This document shows positions 60,109-64,000 of a DNA stretch of 64,000 nt, piece by piece. Location of the stretch: NCBI GenBank assembly GCA_946410305.1, contig CAMJZV010000016.1, forward strand, positions 1 through 64,000, read 5' to 3'. The position numbers and the translations under genes are program-made. Below the pieces are notes generated by a model. That model was not told where the DNA came from. It saw only the letters and a program-made list of their open reading frames with translations, and did not search any database. Source of the stretch: an uncultured Prevotellaceae bacterium. Its GTDB lineage: Bacteria; Bacteroidota; Bacteroidia; Bacteroidales; Bacteroidaceae. The first letter of the stretch is position 1, and each line of letters opens with the position of its first letter.

Positions 60109-60247
60109 AAAAAAAGGAACCGACTGTCATCACGACAATCGGTTTCAAAACAAACTACTTAAAAACTAATCTACTAAAACAAATCAAAAAAATATCTCTG
60201 TTTTTCTAAAACTTCTACCTTCTTGTCATGGTTTTTAACCATTCCAA
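60109..60247 (-). ncRNA. Probable independent small transcript (sRNA or 22-aa micro-ORF)
   Basis: On the minus strand a full promoter (TTG at 60281-60283, 20-bp spacer, TACCTTTG at 60253-60260) is followed about 110 bp later by a terminator hairpin (60118-60128 with 60134-60144) and a T7 run (60109-60115). Between them lies an ORF of 22 codons (60242-60174) starting MVKNHDKKVEVLEKQ and ending YFFDLF. The ATG would be only about 5 nt from the transcription start. The unit is separate from groEL, whose own terminator is at 60324-60359. Confidence 0.6.
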
Positions 60248-60323
60248 CGCTGCAAAGGTAGGAACTTTCCTATGACCCTGCAAGTATTTACACACAAAAA
60301 AAACTATATTCTTGACATAAATC

Positions 60324-60359
60324 AAGCGGATACCAATCATTTTAGACTGGCATCCGCTT
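60324..60359 (-). terminator. groEL terminator
   Basis: AAGCGGATACCA (60324-60335) pairs with TGGCATCCGCTT (60348-60359) with one mismatch. On the minus strand a T8 stretch follows after about 20 bases. Confidence 0.65.
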
Positions 60360-60391
60360 ATTTGATATGTATAGTTTACAAAACTAACGAC

Positions 60392-62070
<1,679 letters not shown>

Positions 62071-62102
62071 CTGACTGCTAACAGCTCATAGCATGTTAAT
62101 AA

Positions 62103-62375
62103 TTATTTCTCGATAACTGCGAGGACATCGCTCTGACGCATCATCAGATACTTCTCACCCTCAAACTCCAACTCAGTGCCACTGTATTTGCCATACAGAA
62201 CCTCGTCTCCAGCCTTCAGAATCATCTCTTCGTCCTTGGTACCGTGACCAACGGCCTTGATAGTGCCATGAAGGGGTTTCTCCTTAGCGGTGTCAGGAAT
62301 AATAATGCCACCGATTTTCTCTTCTGCCGGTGCAGGAACTACCAGCACACGGTCTCCTAATGGTTTAATGTTCAT
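62103..62375 (-). CDS. groS: Co-chaperonin GroES
   Basis: 90 residues. [27 protein letters not shown], the mobile loop and the [14 protein letters not shown] motif identify GroES, the lid of the GroEL cage. It is the first gene of the groES-groEL operon. The upstream region contains a possible TATGTTTG -7 box (62439-62446) and three TTTGGCA motifs. Confidence 0.98.
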   Translation of the reverse strand: MNIKPLGDRVLVVPAPAEEKIGGIIIPDTAKEKPLHGTIKAVGHGTKDEEMILKAGDEVLYGKYSGTELEFEGEKYLMMRQSDVLAVIEK

Positions 62376-62423
62376 AATACCTTATTATTTTAAATTAGAC
62401 TTTTATGTTTTCTGCTCGTAGTT

Positions 62424-62466
62424 CTGCCAAAACCGTGCCAAACATAGATGACTGACACTTTGGCAG
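62424..62466 (-). promoter_or_regulatory. groES promoter region with repeated TTTGGCA motifs
   Basis: On the minus strand: CTGCCAAA, then TATGTTTG (preceded by TTTG with a 21-bp spacer, so a plausible vegetative promoter), then TTGGCACGGTTTTGGCAG. The latter has GG and GC dinucleotides 10 bp apart, as in sigma-54 promoters, with one mismatch in the -12 element. TTTGGCA occurs twice direct and once inverted. No CIRCE element was found. Confidence 0.5.
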
Positions 62467-62509
62467 ACAAAAAGTACAGATTATTCTTGCTGTTTCAAAA
62501 AATAATTCA

Positions 62510-62517
62510 TACCTTTG
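62510..62517 (+). promoter_or_regulatory. -7 box of sppA
   Basis: TACCTTTG with TTG at 62487-62489 (20-bp spacer), 41 bp upstream of the ATG at 62558. Confidence 0.75.
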
Positions 62518-62557
62518 CAGAATTGAAGTGAATTACAACAACCAAATAAACAAAAAG

Positions 62558-64000
62558 ATGAAAGACTTTCTTAAGTATGTATTTGCTACCATTACCGGTA
62601 TCATTTTGTTGACCATCGTGATGGCCATCCTTGGCGCCATCTCTCTTGTAGGTCTGGCTGCATCAAGTGCCAAGACCACCCAGGTAGAAGAAAACTCCGT
62701 ATTTACTCTGATGCTCTCTGGTCAGTTGGAGGAACGTACACAGAGCAATCCTTTGGCAACACTCACAGGACAAGTCAGTGAGAACCTTGGCTTGGAGAAT
62801 ATTATTGAAGCCATCCAGAAAGCAAAAGACAACGACGACATCAAGGGTATCTATATTGAGGCAGGCATCTTCAGCAGCGACACGCCAGCATCATCTCATG
62901 CTATCCGAGAAGCCCTGCTCGACTTCAAGAAGTCTGGCAAGTGGATTGTAGCCTATGCTGACAGCTACACACAGTCTACCTATTATATATGTAGCGTCGC
63001 TGACAAAATCTATATGAACCCACAGGGCATGGTCGACTGGCACGGTCTGGCCTCCACACCATATTTCGTCAAGGACCTGTTGGCTAAGTTTGGTGTGAAG
63101 TATCAGCTTTGCAAGGTGGGCAAGTATAAGAGTGCTCCCGAGATGATGACGGCTGACAAGATGAGCGAGCCTAACCGCGAACAGACAGAAGCCTACCTGA
63201 CAGGTATCTGGAAGGTCATGCTCAATGACGTTTCCAAGAGCCGTAAGATCAGTGTTGACTCCCTGAATGCTTATGCAGACCGCTATGTAGCACTCAGCGA
63301 GCCCAAAGACTTGCTGCGCATGAAGCTCGTTGACAAGTTACTCTATACCGACGAGGTGAAAGGTGAAATCAAGAAGCGTCTGAAGATTGATGAGGACGAG
63401 AATATCAGCCAGCTGACACTGGATGACATGGTCAACGTGCCTGCCAAGAAAAAGGACGATGGTGAGAAGATTGCAGTCTACTACGCCTACGGTGACATCG
63501 TAGACTCAGAGACTGGCAACATGCTGTCGCAGGGACACTCCATTGTTGCATCTGTAGTATGCAAGGACCTGGAAGAGCTGATGAACAATGACGATGTCAA
63601 GGCCGTTGTGCTGCGCGTCAACTCTCCTGGTGGTTCCGCCTATGCTTCTGAGCAGATCTGGCACGCCGTCCAGAACCTGAAAGCCAAGAAGCCCGTCGTG
63701 GTATCTATGGGCGGCTATGCAGCCTCTGGTGGTTACTATATCAGCTGTGGAGCCAACTACATCTACAGCGATCCGACGACTATTACCGGCTCTATCGGTA
63801 TCTTCGGCATGTTCCCCGACTTCAGCGGTCTGCTGACCGACAAGCTGGGAGTGAAGTTTGACGAGGTAAAGACCAACAAGTTTGCCACTTTCGGCACTAT
63901 GGCACGTCCTTTCAATGCCGAGGAACTCGCCCTGCTTGACCAGTATATCGGCCGTGGCTATGAACTGTTCCGCAAGCGTGTGGCCGATGGTCGCAAGCTG
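62558..64000 (+). CDS. sppA: Signal peptide peptidase SppA (67K type), 3' end outside window
   Basis: 481 codons are open to the end of the window. An N-terminal transmembrane helix (about 8-32) anchors the protein. Two ClpP/crotonase-like domains follow. The first carries the general-base Lys in VGKYKSAPEMM, the second carries VLRVNSPGGSAYAS and the nucleophile Ser in GGYAASGGYYIS. Both halves of the catalytic dyad are intact. It degrades cleaved signal peptides in the inner membrane. About 100 residues are expected beyond the window. Confidence 0.95.
   Translation, partial: MKDFLKYVFATITGIILLTIVMAILGAISLVGLAASSAKTTQVEENSVFTLMLSGQLEERTQSNPLATLTGQVSENLGLENIIEAIQKAKDNDDIKGIYIEAGIFSSDTPASSHAIREALLDFKKSGKWIVAYADSYTQSTYYICSVADKIYMNPQGMVDWHGLASTPYFVKDLLAKFGVKYQLCKVGKYKSAPEMMTADKMSEPNREQTEAYLTGIWKVMLNDVSKSRKISVDSLNAYADRYVALSEPKDLLRMKLVDKLLYTDEVKGEIKKRLKIDEDENISQLTLDDMVNVPAKKKDDGEKIAVYYAYGDIVDSETGNMLSQGHSIVASVVCKDLEELMNNDDVKAVVLRVNSPGGSAYASEQIWHAVQNLKAKKPVVVSMGGYAASGGYYISCGANYIYSDPTTITGSIGIFGMFPDFSGLLTDKLGVKFDEVKTNKFATFGTMARPFNAEELALLDQYIGRGYELFRKRVADGRKL

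Overview
The window looks like chromosomal DNA of a Bacteroidales bacterium, most likely Prevotella or a close relative. The evidence is a Sus-type starch locus, many lipoproteins with short Asp-rich tethers, secreted proteins ending in a WYTLDGR-type tail, DUF2723 and DUF3098 proteins, a KISTS-type MetG, and Bacteroidetes promoters with a TAnnTTTG -7 box in front of almost every transcription unit. No tRNA, rRNA, CRISPR array or intact transposase was seen.

Layout. 1-4.6 kb: end of a starch-utilisation locus (SusE/F-like surface protein, two GH13 lipoproteins). 4.7-11 kb: pepT, a CPA2 antiporter and convergent lptD. 11-28 kb: an accessory region with two thermolysin-like (M4) secreted peptidases, an S41-like lipoprotein, small secreted or membrane proteins, a TPR/AraC hybrid regulator, a TPR histidine kinase, remnants of two toxin-antitoxin systems (HipBA, AbiE) and a recombination scar. 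Five of its transcription units start with copies of one roughly 160-bp leader (hairpin plus promoter plus 5' UTR). In some copies the homology runs into the signal-peptide codons. 28-43.5 kb: housekeeping genes (carboxyltransferase, queuosine genes behind a preQ1-I-like riboswitch, metG, miaA, gapA, mscL, SulP transporter, guaA). 42.7-47.7 kb: a MurU-like uridylyltransferase, a CotH-type secreted protein and an AmgK-like kinase fused to the C-terminal domain of RapZ. 48.6-60 kb: SLC13 permease, DUF2723/DUF3098 pair, a membrane-anchored winged-helix regulator, a TPR protein, a BlaI/BlaR1-TonB pair and a DUF4450-like glycan protein. 60-64 kb: a probable small RNA or micro-ORF, groEL, groES and the start of sppA.

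The most novel-looking items are: (1) the five-copy leader regulon tying secreted proteases to small secreted proteins; (2) two large, hairpin-rich non-coding elements (21.1-21.6 and 47.8-48.3 kb) built from degenerate tandem units of about 21 nt; (3) degenerate heptanucleotide arrays in spacers that also occur inside at least four genes, notably four exact copies in miaA; (4) the AmgK-RapZ fusion near a MurU homologue; (5) an independent short transcription unit downstream of groEL. All calls come from reading the sequence. No database search was run.
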